Shown: in pieces, positions 9,631 to 20,494 of the stretch
Layout: every line of letters starts with the position of its first letter
Numbering within the stretch: the stretch's first letter is position 1
NCBI GenBank assembly: GCA_026936335.1
Contig: JAPMXV010000025.1
Location: forward strand, 1-64,000
Source: Mantamonas sphyraenae
Lineage: Eukaryota; CRuMs; Mantamonadidae
Direction: 5' to 3'
Length of the DNA stretch: 64,000 nt
Position numbers and translations under genes: made by a program
The notes under the pieces: model-generated
What the model was told of the DNA's origin: nothing
The model's database searches: none
The model's input: the letters and a program-made list of their open reading frames with translations, nothing else

Positions 9631-11874
9631 TCATGCATCCACGCTCGCCATCAGCTCGTCCACCAGTCCCTTGATCTCCACGTTGCTCGCGTCCAGATCC
9701 TTCGACAGCTCCTTGATCTTCTTTGCGTTCTTTGCGCTCTTGGCCTGTCCGATGCTGCGAACAATCGCCAGCTTCTTCGACTCGGCCACCTTGATCGCCG
9801 TCGCCGTCGCGGCCACGCCTGCGTCCAGCTCCTCCAGCGACGCAATGATCTCCGTGTGTTCCTTGACCAGCTCGTCCACCGACGCCGCCTTGCCCTCCTG
9901 CACCTCCTCCACCGCCGCGTCGCGACGCTCCAGCAGGTCCACCAGCTGGAACACCAGATCCTGGCGCTTCACCTTGCTTTCGTACGCGCTCAGCTCCTTG
10001 TTCTCGCCAATGCTAAACTCCAGACGCACCCACACCATGCACAGCACGAAAAACACAAAGTACGCAGAAATCAGCAGCAGCGGTTCCACAATCAGGTTCG
10101 ACCCAGAGAAGCGGTACGTCACCTGGAAGTAGCGTGCGTGTTCAGGCACCAGGTTGCTCGCCTTGAGCACGAGCACAGGGCGGCCCACCGTGTCCAGGTA
10201 CGTGTAGTGCGTCTCCGACTCCACCTGCTTCACGCCCGCAAACGGGGTGTGCACCTCAAAGTCCGACGCTCCCTCGGGCAGGATCACCTTGACCTCCAGC
10301 TCGTCCACCACCAGCTGCTGCAGCGACGTCGTCAGCGACACGTTCAGCATGTGCACAGACGCGTCCTCCATCGACGTGCTCAGGTACAGCGACGCCGGCA
10401 GCGTGTAGCCAAAGTAGTTCGACACCTTCCAGCCACCAAACAGCGGGAAGCGCGGCACCATCTGGAACACCACGCCCTCGTTCGCCTCGTAGTTCACGTG
10501 GCTCGTCGACACGTTGCCAATCTCGTCGCGGTAGTACACGTCCGCCGCGCCCTCTGGCAGCACGCCCACAAGCCCTCGCACAGCGTGGCGTGCAGAGTTG
10601 CCCTGGCGCTGGTAGTCGAAGCGCGAGAACCCGCTCTTCAGCTCGGCGCCGTTGTGGCGCAGCTCGTGGTACTCTTCCACGCTCACCGCGCCCCAGTGCG
10701 ACACCTCCACCAGGCGCGTCATGCTCGTCGACACAAACGGCGTGTTGTTCTCCGAGTGCACGTGCATCTTTGCGTAGCTGTACGGCGCCACGTCCGAGTA
10801 CGGGCCGTGCGTGATGCGACGCCCGTCCTTTGCCGTAGCCTGGTGCTCCGAGTACGACTGGATCGTCTCGCTTGCCAGCTCCATCACCGTCGTCTGCGCA
10901 CGCCGTGTCAGCCTCCCCTTTTCACCCGCCCTTCCCTCCACACGTCCTCCCTCTTTTGCGCACGCCCGCCTCCATCCCGCGCGCATGACACGTGGCACAC
11001 ACGCTGCCCCCAAAACCGGCTCCTGCACGCCCATCCCTGCCCCTCCCATGTCCTTTGCACGCCCACGCCCGCATGCATGCCATGTACATCTCCCTATTCC
11101 CGCACGCACTGCCTGTGCGCCCTTGCTACGCTTCTGCGCACGCTCCAACGTCCCGCGCTCCGCGCTGCATTTCCCCTCTCTCGCTCGCCGCCCTCTCGCT
11201 CCAGCCCACTGTGTGCCTCGTGCCACGCTGTCCATCTCTCTCGCGCGTCCGCATACGCTCCACACGCCCTCTCTGTGCAAAACTCACCATGCTCTGTGCA
11301 GGGTATGCCAGGTACAGGTAGTGGTTCTGCTCAAACAGCACCAGTTGGCTATCTGCCTGCTCGATCTTCCTCGGCTTCGGCACCAAGCTGTGCGTGTACA
11401 TCGTACCCACAGTCACCGTCACCTGCGCCTGGCTTGCCAGCTCCTGGCCCAGTGCCACGCGGTAGTACACGTCGTCGCTGCATGTCCCGTTCCGGTGTCA
11501 GCCAAAACATGCGCTCCCAAGCCCCAAAATCGCTCTCGCCCTCTCTTCTGCCCGCTCCCCGGCCCCTACCTGCTTGCTCCTGCGCCACCCTCCACCTTGC
11601 CCTCCACGCGCTCCACACTAAGCTCCTTGCTGTCCACCATGGCCCACACCATGCTGATCTTCTCAGCCTGCTCGGCCCTGTACACAAGGTGGAACGACGT
11701 CACCGCATCGCTTCCCGCGTTTGCCAGCACCAGCCGGCTGTACTCGCGCACCACCTGCGAGTTCAGGTACAGGTTTCGCTCAGCGCTTCGGATCTCCACA
11801 TCGCCCGACACACTTTCGCCTGCCACGGCACACGCCACCAACAGCAGCGTCACAAGCAAAGCAGTACGCCTCAT
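9631..11874 (-). CDS. OST1: Ribophorin I / OST1, oligosaccharyltransferase subunit (585 aa)
   Basis: The model is complement(join(9631..10893, 11288..11477, 11570..11874)). Intron 1 (92 bp, GTAGGG...TGCAG) is in phase 2; intron 2 (394 bp, GTGAGT...GCGCAG) is in phase 0. The first exon starts with a signal peptide (MRRTALLVTLLLVACAVAGES). The lumenal ribophorin I domain follows (VLANAGSDAVTSFHLVY, SRFDYQ, YRDEIGNVSTSHV, PRFPLFGGWKVSNYFGY), then one transmembrane helix (VEPLLLISAYFVFFVLCMVW) and a cytosolic tail. The protein is a subunit of the complex that N-glycosylates proteins in the endoplasmic reticulum. The tail is a ~130-residue coiled coil, like that of animal ribophorin I. Length fits the family (about 600). 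OST1 runs in the same direction as API5 upstream, with ~136 bp between them. Confidence 0.95.
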
Positions 11875-12010
11875 CGTCGTTTCGTGTTGCCACCGCCGTC
11901 GCAACGCACATTCCCTGCCCCCTTCCCCCCTCCCTCCTCTCCTGCCCCCTCAACCCTCATCTCAACCTTCAATCTCCAATCTCCATTCTCCATTCATTCC
12001 CTCCCGTCAC

Positions 12011-13947
12011 TCACTGCCTTCCGCCGCGCCTCCCTCCGCGCCCACGCCTTCCGCGCTGTCCACCCTGTCCACCCTGTCCACCCTGTCGCGCCTTGCCCTT
12101 TCCATTGCTGCTGCTCCCTCCTTGCACCTGCCTCCCTCCACCTCCACCGCCACCCACACGCTGCCGCTTCTGCCCGTTCCCGCTGTTCCCTGCGTTGTTG
12201 TTCCCCGATCCCGCCTTGCGCTTGTCTCCAACATTCCCCTTGCCCTTGCCCTTTCCTCCCTCCTTCCCTTTGCCCTTCCCCTTTCCTCCCTCCTTCCCTT
12301 TCCCCTTGCCTCCCTCCTTCCCCTTGCCTCCCCCCTTCCCCTTCCCTCCCTCCTTCCTCCCTCCGTCCCCTCCACCAAACGACAACGACACACCACTGAC
12401 CCCGTCTCCCACGCCTGCCCCACTCCTCTTCAACAGCCCTGGCACCAGCGCAATCACATTCCTCACCGCCCTCAACTCCACACGCGCCCCCTTCACCTTG
12501 GCCCGCAGCTCATCCAGCGCCCCCTTGAACCCTTCCACCGTCGCATCTCCGCCCACACTGCTGCTCGACGACGACGACGCAAGCGCCTTTTGTGCGCTCT
12601 CTGCCGCCTTCAACGCACGCGTCGTCTCTCGCTGCGCGTTGGCAAGGTTCCCCTCCGCCTCCGCCAGAGTCCCCGCCGCCTTCTTCCCGCCCAGCAGCAG
12701 CGCCTCCAGCCCTCCGTGCCACTCCTCCCACACCGCGTCCGTGTCTTCGTTCAGATGGTCCGACGGTTGCCCTGTCGACACACGGTACCCGCAGCTGCTG
12801 TTCAGGATGTTCTTCACCTTTCCTGCCATCGTGTGCAGCGCATACAGCAGCGCCTCCACAACCTCCCACCGCGTCTCCTCCGCCCCAAACTCTCCCTTCA
12901 GCAACAGCACAACCTGCGGCATCGTGCGTCGCACGTCCAGCCCGCTCGCAAACGGCGCCAGCCTCGCAAGCGACTGCACCGCAGACACCTGTGCCTCCCC
13001 TTCCAGCGACGGCAGCTGCGCAAGCATCTCCTCGCTCAGGTACTTCAGGAACGGCGTCGCCTTTGCTCCCCGATGGAACAGCGAGCTCGCGGCACGCACA
13101 CACACGCCAAACGTCTCTGCATCCTTCTCCGTCTCCAAACGCGACCCAATCAGCTTCACCAGCTCCCCGCTCTCCGCCTCTCCCTGCTTGATCGGCAGAC
13201 GCTTCAGCACGCCCACAAGACCCACATACGTCTCCGCATCCGCTCCCACCAGCGCCTTTTCAATCGCCTCGGCCAGCGCCTCCTGTGTCTCTGCGTCCAC
13301 AGAGTGCACCAGACGACCCAGCGGGCCCGTCACAATCTTCACACTCCGTGCTGCCAGCCCTGCGTCTTCTCCGCTCATGTTTTCAAACAGCACCTGCATG
13401 CACGCTGTCCCGCTCCTTCGTGTCAGCGCGCGCGCAAAACCCTCCCTCCCGAAAAAGCTCCACCGCACACCCTACCTTTCACGTCCATCCGCAGCACCAC
13501 GTTGACCCCCTTCCGCACCTTCTGCACAAGTGCCTTCTCCTCTGCGCTCGCCTCCCCTTCCCCTACATCCAGCTGCACCAGCAGCTGCACAAGCGTGTCA
13601 AACACACGGCCCGTCGCAGCCGGAAGCGCTCCTGCAACCGCGGGCAGGCTCTCCACAACCTGCTCCCGCACCTCACTGTCTCCGTTCTCGCACATCTCCA
13701 CCAGCGCATCCACCGTCTCTTCCGCGCGCCCTTCAAAGAACCCGCAGTACTTCACCACATACGGCACCAGCGCCGCAACAACCTCGCTCGACGCACCCCG
13801 CTGTTCCAGCAGCTTCCCGTACGCTCCCTGGATCTCCTCGTTCCCCTCTGCCTCCTTTGCCGCTGCCTCCTTGTCCTCCACACTCAGCAGAGGATCCAGG
13901 TCGTATGCTGCCAGATAGATCGGCTTCAAGGCCTCGTTCGTCGTCAT
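12011..13947 (-). CDS. API5: API5 / AAC-11 homologue (apoptosis inhibitor 5 family, ~619 aa)
   Basis: The model is complement(join(12011..13393, 13471..13947)), with ATG at 13947 (MTTNEALKPIY). The phase-0 choice of donor (GTGTGC) and acceptor (ATGCAG) keeps the family alignment; a GTAGGG donor four bases earlier is out of phase. The HEAT/ARM-like helical repeats of API5 are clear: CGFFEGRAEETVDALVEMCE, EVREQVVESLPAVA, VVLRMDVKGR, ARSVKIVTGPL, VEALLYALHTMAGK. In animals API5 is a nuclear RNA-associated survival factor. The C-terminal ~190 residues are unusual: many KGKGG/KGKEGG repeats, then KRQR, then an RGG-like RGRRGRGGRRGG end, which suggests nucleic-acid binding. It is divergent from the BLTP2 gene with 78 bp between start codons. 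Confidence 0.83.
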
Positions 13948-14025
13948 TGCTGCAGGCTGTTCCCGTGCCCCTCCCACGCTCGCACCAACCCTATCCATAC
14001 CAAACCCAACCACACCCCACTCCCC
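13948..14025. promoter_or_regulatory. Very short shared upstream region of API5 and BLTP2 genes
   Basis: Only 78 bp separate the divergent start codons at 13947 (-) and 14026 (+). Whatever promotes and leads both transcripts must lie here or inside the genes. The stretch is CCAA/CCCA-rich with no TATA-like element. The call rests on position alone. Confidence 0.35.
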
Positions 14026-17000
14026 ATGCACCTCCTCCTCATCCTCTCCATCCTCCTCTCCACCCTCCTCATCGCCGCATACCTGGCTCTGCGCACCCTC
14101 ACCTCCCGCTACAACCTCTCCTACTCCTCCCTCTCCCCGTTCCACATCCACAACCTCGCCTTCTCCGCAACCTTTCCCGTCTGGGACCTCGCCTACAACC
14201 CAGACGCTCCCACAAACCTCGAGCCCACACGCGCTCTCGTCACCCTCTCCCTGCACTGCAACTCCATCAACCTCTCCTTCCTCCCGCGCCTACCCCACTG
14301 GCGCCCCTTTGCAATCACCATCCGCGGCGTCACCCTCGCCCTCGACCCGCTCGATGACCACGCCGCCCTCGACGCCCTCACTCCCCCTCCCTCCACCCCA
14401 GACACACCCAACGACCACCTTGCAGCACAACCCGCCCCGGCAAAGCCCGCCACCACCCGCACCACGCCCTCCACCCTTCACCGTCTCCTCTCCTACCTCC
14501 TTCGCGTCTTTCTCTGCTCCATCCACGATGTCAGGATACGTCTCGCAGACCACGTCGTCCACGCACACATCCACGCCCCGTCCGCCACCCTCACTCTCGA
14601 CCTCGACTCCCGTACGGCCCACCCGCGCCTCTACCTACACACACAGCCCATCACCCTCTCCCTCTGCGACCCCGACCACGACCAACACGACAACCACGAC
14701 CCCTGCCGAACCCTCACCCTCCACCCAATCACCGCTCGCTACGACGCACGCGGCTCCCTCCACCTCGACGCAGACGCCCTCCGCGTCAACCTCTGCCCCA
14801 CCCGCATACGTCGCCTCCTCGACCTCGCCTGCCTGTACAAGTGCACCCTGCCCTACATCCGGCCCCGCTCAAACGCAAACCCCTCGCCCCTCGCCCTCCT
14901 CCACGCCATACCCCACTCCCTCCACCTCCACCTCCACTCCCTCTCCTTTCGATTCTATGACAAGGCCGCCCAGCACATACACTTTGCCTGGACAGACATC
15001 CTCCTCGCCGCAAACGCCTCCCACACAGACTCCATTGAACTCGCCGCCTCTCTCGACTTCAACGGCCCCACCATCTCCTGCTCAGACATGCCCCAGCACT
15101 CCCCGTCCCCAAACATCCTCGACGCTCGCTGCTCCGCCGCCCTCGCCCTCCTCGTACGCACACACTCCCCCAAAACAGACCACGAGCGCCTCGCACGCTC
15201 CATCTTTGATCCTCACCATCTCAACACCCAAGACCACCTCCCCGACCCGGCACGCTACTCCATACACTCCCTCAACCTACGTGTAGACGTCCACGACGTA
15301 CGCATCCTCCAGGGCGGGCCTGCCTCCTTCGACTGGGCTCTCTATCTCCTCAAGACACACCTCAACGCTCGCCGCCGCCTTTGGAACGTCCACCAGCTCC
15401 TTCATTCAGTCGCCTGGCAGTGGCCCCGCCTCTCCAACCCGTCCCCTTCTTCACACAACGCCTCCTCCCTCCGCACCCTCCTCGACCGCTCCCCCATCAT
15501 CCTCCGCATGCAAGTCCACGGCGTCCATGTCCTCGCCTCAGACCCGCTCGGACAATCCCAGTGGCAGATCGCCTCCGAGGGACTCCTTCTCACCGCAAGC
15601 TCCACCTACGACCACCTTGCCAGCCCCTCCTCTGCCGCAGACCCCTACACAGGCCCTGCCGGCCCACGCACCCACAATTCCCTCAACTTTCAGCTCACCA
15701 TGGATTCTCTCTCCCTTTCCCTCCTCGGCGTCTCTCCCTCTCTCGACGGTCTGCCCAACGGCGACCTCACAAGCCCCCTCGCACACAAGCACGTCAGCGG
15801 CCGCCTCATGCTCGTCGAAAACTGCCTCCTCGCTGCCTCCTACGACATTGCCGCCCATTCCCTCGACACCCTCTCCTGTAACATGAGCCACTGCATCGTC
15901 GAGCTCTCCCATCAGGCCTTTCTCGCCATGCAAAGCGTCGCCCAATGCTACCCGCTCGCTCCCAAGCGCATCCGCCGCCTCCTCCGCAAGTTTTCCCGCT
16001 TCGCTGCTCTCCGCCGCGACTCCACTCTCCAAGACCACTCCCCCCTCCACATCCACTACCCGGTCAGCGTCCTCCTCGAAGACCTCACCGTCTTTCTCCT
16101 CGACGACGTCCACTCCTGGAACGATACCGGCATCCTCTACTGCCAGCTCGAACTCGTCTCTGCCCTCATCGACCTCGACACTGCCACCCTCGCCAGTGCC
16201 ATGCAGGAAATGACCGTCCGCTGCATCCTCCCGCAGAAGAGCCCCACAGACCTGGCCCTCATCCAGCGTGTCAACCTCCAACACGGCACCCTCAACGTCG
16301 ACACTGCCTCCTGCAACTGGGACCTCCACTCACACCACTACATTGCACGCCTCTACGCACGCGCTCGCAAAACCCTCCTCCCCTCCTCGACAACCCCGCC
16401 ACCTCCGCCTCTCGCACGCACCCGCTCAGACTCCATCGATCTCGACGCTTCCCTCGACATAGACCCCTCCACAGAACTCGACCCCTCCTCCTACCTTCAC
16501 ACCATCAACATGCACCAGGTCCACCTCCACGCAGCCCTCTCCGACGCACGCCTCCACGCCCACGTGCCCATCATCACAATCTCCCCCCAGGCTCGCTCCC
16601 TCACCTGTACAGACCTCGCTCTCCACGCAAACGACGCACCCATCCTCACCTGTGCTTCTGCGACCGTCACCCGCGACCCATCCACCCTCCATCTCTCCCT
16701 CGACGCACCCCATTTCCGACTGCCGCACAACTCAGATCTCAGCCCGCTCGTCGACGAGCTCCAGTGGACCGCAAAAGCCCTCGCCACCGCAGTCGCAGAC
16801 CCCAACCCCTCCTCCCCATCCACCACAAACCTTCTCCTACGCATCTCCGATCTTCGCCTCGTCATCTGCGACGACCCCTTCCAGCGCAAACTCCGCCAGG
16901 ACTTTCACGCCCGAATGGAGGAGCAGCTCGAGGGCGAAATGCGCAAGATGGTCATGATGGAGGGCATGGACGTGGCCGCCTCCGCCATCACCGAGGACGA

Positions 17001-20000
17001 GTACCAGAAGCTCTTTGGCGAGGCCGAAGCCGAACAGTACGTCCGCAAGATGCACCAGCGTCGCACGGGCGCCTCCTCAGCACCACACACACAGGTCGAG
17101 CTTCTCCTCCTCACCGTCGAATCTCTCCAACTCGTTGCAGACCACGATCCGCGCCTCGCAGAACCCCGTGCCCAGCAAGCAATCATCAACGCAGGCGACC
17201 AGGGGCTCTCCAAACGCCTCGGCATCTCCCTCCACACCTGGTCCCGCTTCATCCGCTTCTCCCTCGACAACGCCTCCCTCTGCCTCCGTGACTACAACAC
17301 AGACGACGACCCACTCCTTTCTGTCGCTAGCCTCACCCTCAAGGGACCCCTCGTCGGCGCCACCCAACAGCCCGACCACCACCACGACACCGACAACGAC
17401 AACGACAACGACAATGACAAGGATGACAATGACCCTTCCACGCAGCGCACCATGCTCGGTGTCACCGTCAAACGCTCCCTCCACGCCCTCAAGCTCTTCC
17501 ACGAGCTCACTCTCGAGCTTCACCAGCCCACCATGGCCTACTCCCCGGCCTACGCAGGCGTCCTTGCTGACGTCTCTGCCTCCCTTCGTCGTCTTCTCCC
17601 TCCATCCCCAGACCCCAGTGCCCCGCTCCCGTGGTGGGACAAGCTGCGCCTCCAACTCCTCGGCCCGCTCACCATTGTCTCCCACTCTGCACGCCTCACC
17701 CTCTACGCCTCCCTCCAGGCCTACGACCGCACCCGCGCCCTCGTCCTCCACACCCACCATGCAAATCTCCTCCTCGGCCCGGGCCTTGGCGGCCTAGCCC
17801 TTTCCGTCTCCGACCTCGACCTTCGTACCATCGACCAGTTTGCCGTCCGTGCCACCTCCAACCAGGTGCTTCACCTGCCCACCCTCGAACTCAAGCTCGG
17901 CATCCAGTGGGTCAACCACCGCGCCGTCGACGCCATCAAGGCCGGCGTCCATCGCGGCATCTACGTGCGTCCACGCGACAAGATCCCAGACAGCGATTTC
18001 GACCAGCCGGGCGTCATCGACACCTACCAACACTTCCGCACCCATTCCATCAACGTCGAACTCGCCGCAAACGACGCTGGCTCACAGTCCACCCTCCGCC
18101 TCAACGCAGACAGCGCTCGCCTCCTGCGAATCCTCCGTGACCAGTACGCCTCTGCCTCCCTCAGCCAACACAAGCGCGGCACCTCTCCAGGCCTCTCCTC
18201 CCTCCTCGACTCTGTCAGCATGCGCATCTCCTTCACCTCCCCCGTCTTCGAAGGCTGGCGCACCCCAGAGTTTGGCTTCCGCTTTGACATCCACTCCCTC
18301 GACGTTGCCCTCGTCGCCCTCCAACACACCGAATGGCTCCCCGGAGGCAGACGCACACGCCGCGACTGGTCTCTCGACACCGCCTCCGCCGCCCTCGCCT
18401 CTCTCTCCATCGTCCTCACCCAGCTGGGCGCACGCCACACCCTCCTCGACACCTCAAACGTCTCTATGCAACACATCGGCGACGCAGGCTCCTCCTTTGT
18501 CGAGCGTGCCGTCGTCGACGACCTCAAGCTTGTCTGGACCCTCGCCAACCGCAAGGCCGTCGCCATCTGGATGAACATCTGGCGCCACAACGTCCTCGGT
18601 GCCGACATGGGTCTCATGCGCCACTTTGAAGAGCTCTACGAAGCCAACACCTGGCTACGCAAAGGCAAAAAGGCCACCACGAACCCTTCCTCCTCCTCCT
18701 CCTCCTCCTCCTCCTCCTCCTCCTCCAATGCCAACTCCACTCCATCCTCCCTGGCAGACGCACTCGGCTCCATGCCCCTCCTCCGCGGCATCGGCCTGAA
18801 AAATGCATCCGTCCCACAGCCTGCTTCCCACAGCGAAGAGGACAACGTCACATGGATGGACGGTGTCGCTTGGCTCCACGGCATGCTGCGCTGGCGCCAC
18901 GTCGAGTTCCGCAGGCCGCAGATCAAGTTTGGCGACCCGGATCTCGGCGCCATCCTCCTCACCGCAGAAACCTCCAGCGTCGCACATTACACCTACGAAC
19001 ACCAAGAGGGCTACAAGGTCGTCAACGACTGGGCCAACGTGCAGTGGTACACAGTGGCCGCCGACGTCCGCGACGACACCGCCTGGTCCCCGGACGTCTT
19101 CAGCAGCTCCACCTACCCTGGCCCAGGCCTCACCCTGGCCATCCAGCTGTGTCCCATGACCGTTTGCTACTCCCGTGGCAGTTCCGACAGCGCCGACGAG
19201 GCCATGGACGTCATGGGCCTCTCCTTCCCCTTTGTACCCATTGTCATGGACTCCCAGCAAGTCGGCACCGTCGTCGCCGTCATTGCCAGCGTCCTACTCA
19301 CCCGTCTGCCATCAGGCATCAGTTTCGACGACCAGCTCGCACAGGCCACCGAGCTCTACCTTGACGAGGGCGAAGAGCCAGACTTTCAGGCCCTCAAGGA
19401 CCGCGTCCGCGCCATGGGCGCCGAGGTCGTCCGCATCGAACGGCTCCTTCGCGACTGTTCCCAGATGAGCAGCAAGTTTGACCACGAAACCTTTGTCCAA
19501 CAGCTCAGTGACTGGCGCCAGAAGCTCAAGGAGACACGCAAGCGCTACGCAGACATGAAGCGCCAGATCAAGATCCTTTTGCGCGCAGCCATCAGTGAGC
19601 AGCGACGCCTCGCAAAGAACGACATGCAGCACGACTTTAAGGTCGAGTTTGTCGTCCAGCAGGGCAGCTATGAGATGGTCGGCCTCGACAACAGGGAACC
19701 CTTTTGCCGCCTCGAGTGCCGCGACCTACGCGGCGCCTTTCTCAGCAACGAAGACAACAGCAACGAGCGCCGTGTCCGCGTCGAGGCCCTCACCATGCGT
19801 GCCGTCGGATCCATGGGTGACTATGATGTCCTCCGCGACGCATCCTCCTCCGACACCTCCATGATGCTCCGCGTCCTCAGCCGCCAACGGAGCGCACACG
19901 ACTACGAATCCTTCCGCATTGACATCGGCCGTCCACTCTCCGTCGACCTCACATGGGCCATGGTCCGTCGCATCTCACTCTACTTCTTCCCCGACGCCAG

Positions 20001-20455
20001 CGACGAGCTCGAAAACGATCTCTCCTCAGACTCTGTCTCTGCCATGTCCTCCCTCCTCCACCACCACCACCACCAACAGCAACACCAACTCCACCCAATC
20101 CTCCACATCCAACCTGTCACGCACCCACAGTGACAGCCGTGCTCCCAAACCCGCAAAGGGCCCAGCCGTCCAGCTCCACTTTGACGAGTTTGGCCTCGGC
20201 GCCGTCCAGATCGACGTCCGCTACCGCTCCAAATGGCTCAAGGCCCTCGACGATGGCCTCAAGCTCGACCTGGAGCAGATTGCCTATGCCGATGTCCAAC
20301 TCACCTGGACCCAGCTCTACGTCCGCGTTTTCAAAGATGTCCGCAGCAACGTCCTGCGCATGGAGACCCTGCGCCGGATGCGTCATCGGCGCAAGGCTGG
20401 CGACTCTTCCACATCCACCACCGCCACACGCAACCGCACAAACAGCACCAGGTGA
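14026..20455 (+). CDS. BLTP2: BLTP2-type bridge-like lipid-transfer protein (FMP27/SABRE/hobbit family, ~2,130 aa)
   Basis: The start ATG at 14026 opens an N-terminal membrane anchor (MHLLLILSILLSTLLIAAYL), as in this family. Long runs of alternating beta-strand-like repeats follow. Family marks are the DDPFQRKLRQDF segment (near residue 945) with its helical follow-on, the NIWRHNVLGADMGLMRHFEE block, KFGDPDLGAILLTAET, and the C-terminal EFVVQQGSYEMVGLDNREPF and KWLKALDDGLKLDL blocks. The family forms hydrophobic grooves that carry lipids at ER-plasma membrane contacts. A polyserine run from a (TCC)n tract lies near 18690-18730. The frame must change once near 20040-20065 in a CAC/ACC tract: a 34-bp GTCCTC...AACAG intron fits the phases, and a one-base insertion also would. 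Size matches the animal protein (about 2,200). Confidence 0.85.
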
Positions 20456-20494
20456 CCCACACATACTCTCAAACAAAAATCCTTCCTCCATCGC

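Noticed and set aside
8008-9674. A Pro/Ser-rich open frame on + over the coiled-coil and short LRR genes
   Set aside because: Proline- and serine-rich shadow of Glu/Gly-rich - strand coding sequence, with no recognisable domain.
8320-12399. A 1,359-codon open frame on + across the LRR, OST1 and API5 genes
   Set aside because: It crosses three recognised - strand genes and reads as low-complexity His/Pro/Arg/Ser. It is a shadow frame.
13470-13478. GTAGGG as the donor of the API5 intron
   Set aside because: It leaves phase 1, while the only good acceptor needs phase 0. GTGTGC at 13470 fits and keeps the family alignment.
13285-14025. 5' extension of the BLTP2 frame upstream of 14026
   Set aside because: The extension is antisense to API5. 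The ATG at 14026 starts directly at a membrane anchor typical of the family.
18685-18730. The (TCC)n tract in BLTP2 as an intronic polypyrimidine tract
   Set aside because: It stays in frame as polyserine between well-formed coding segments, and no AG acceptor with fitting phase is needed.
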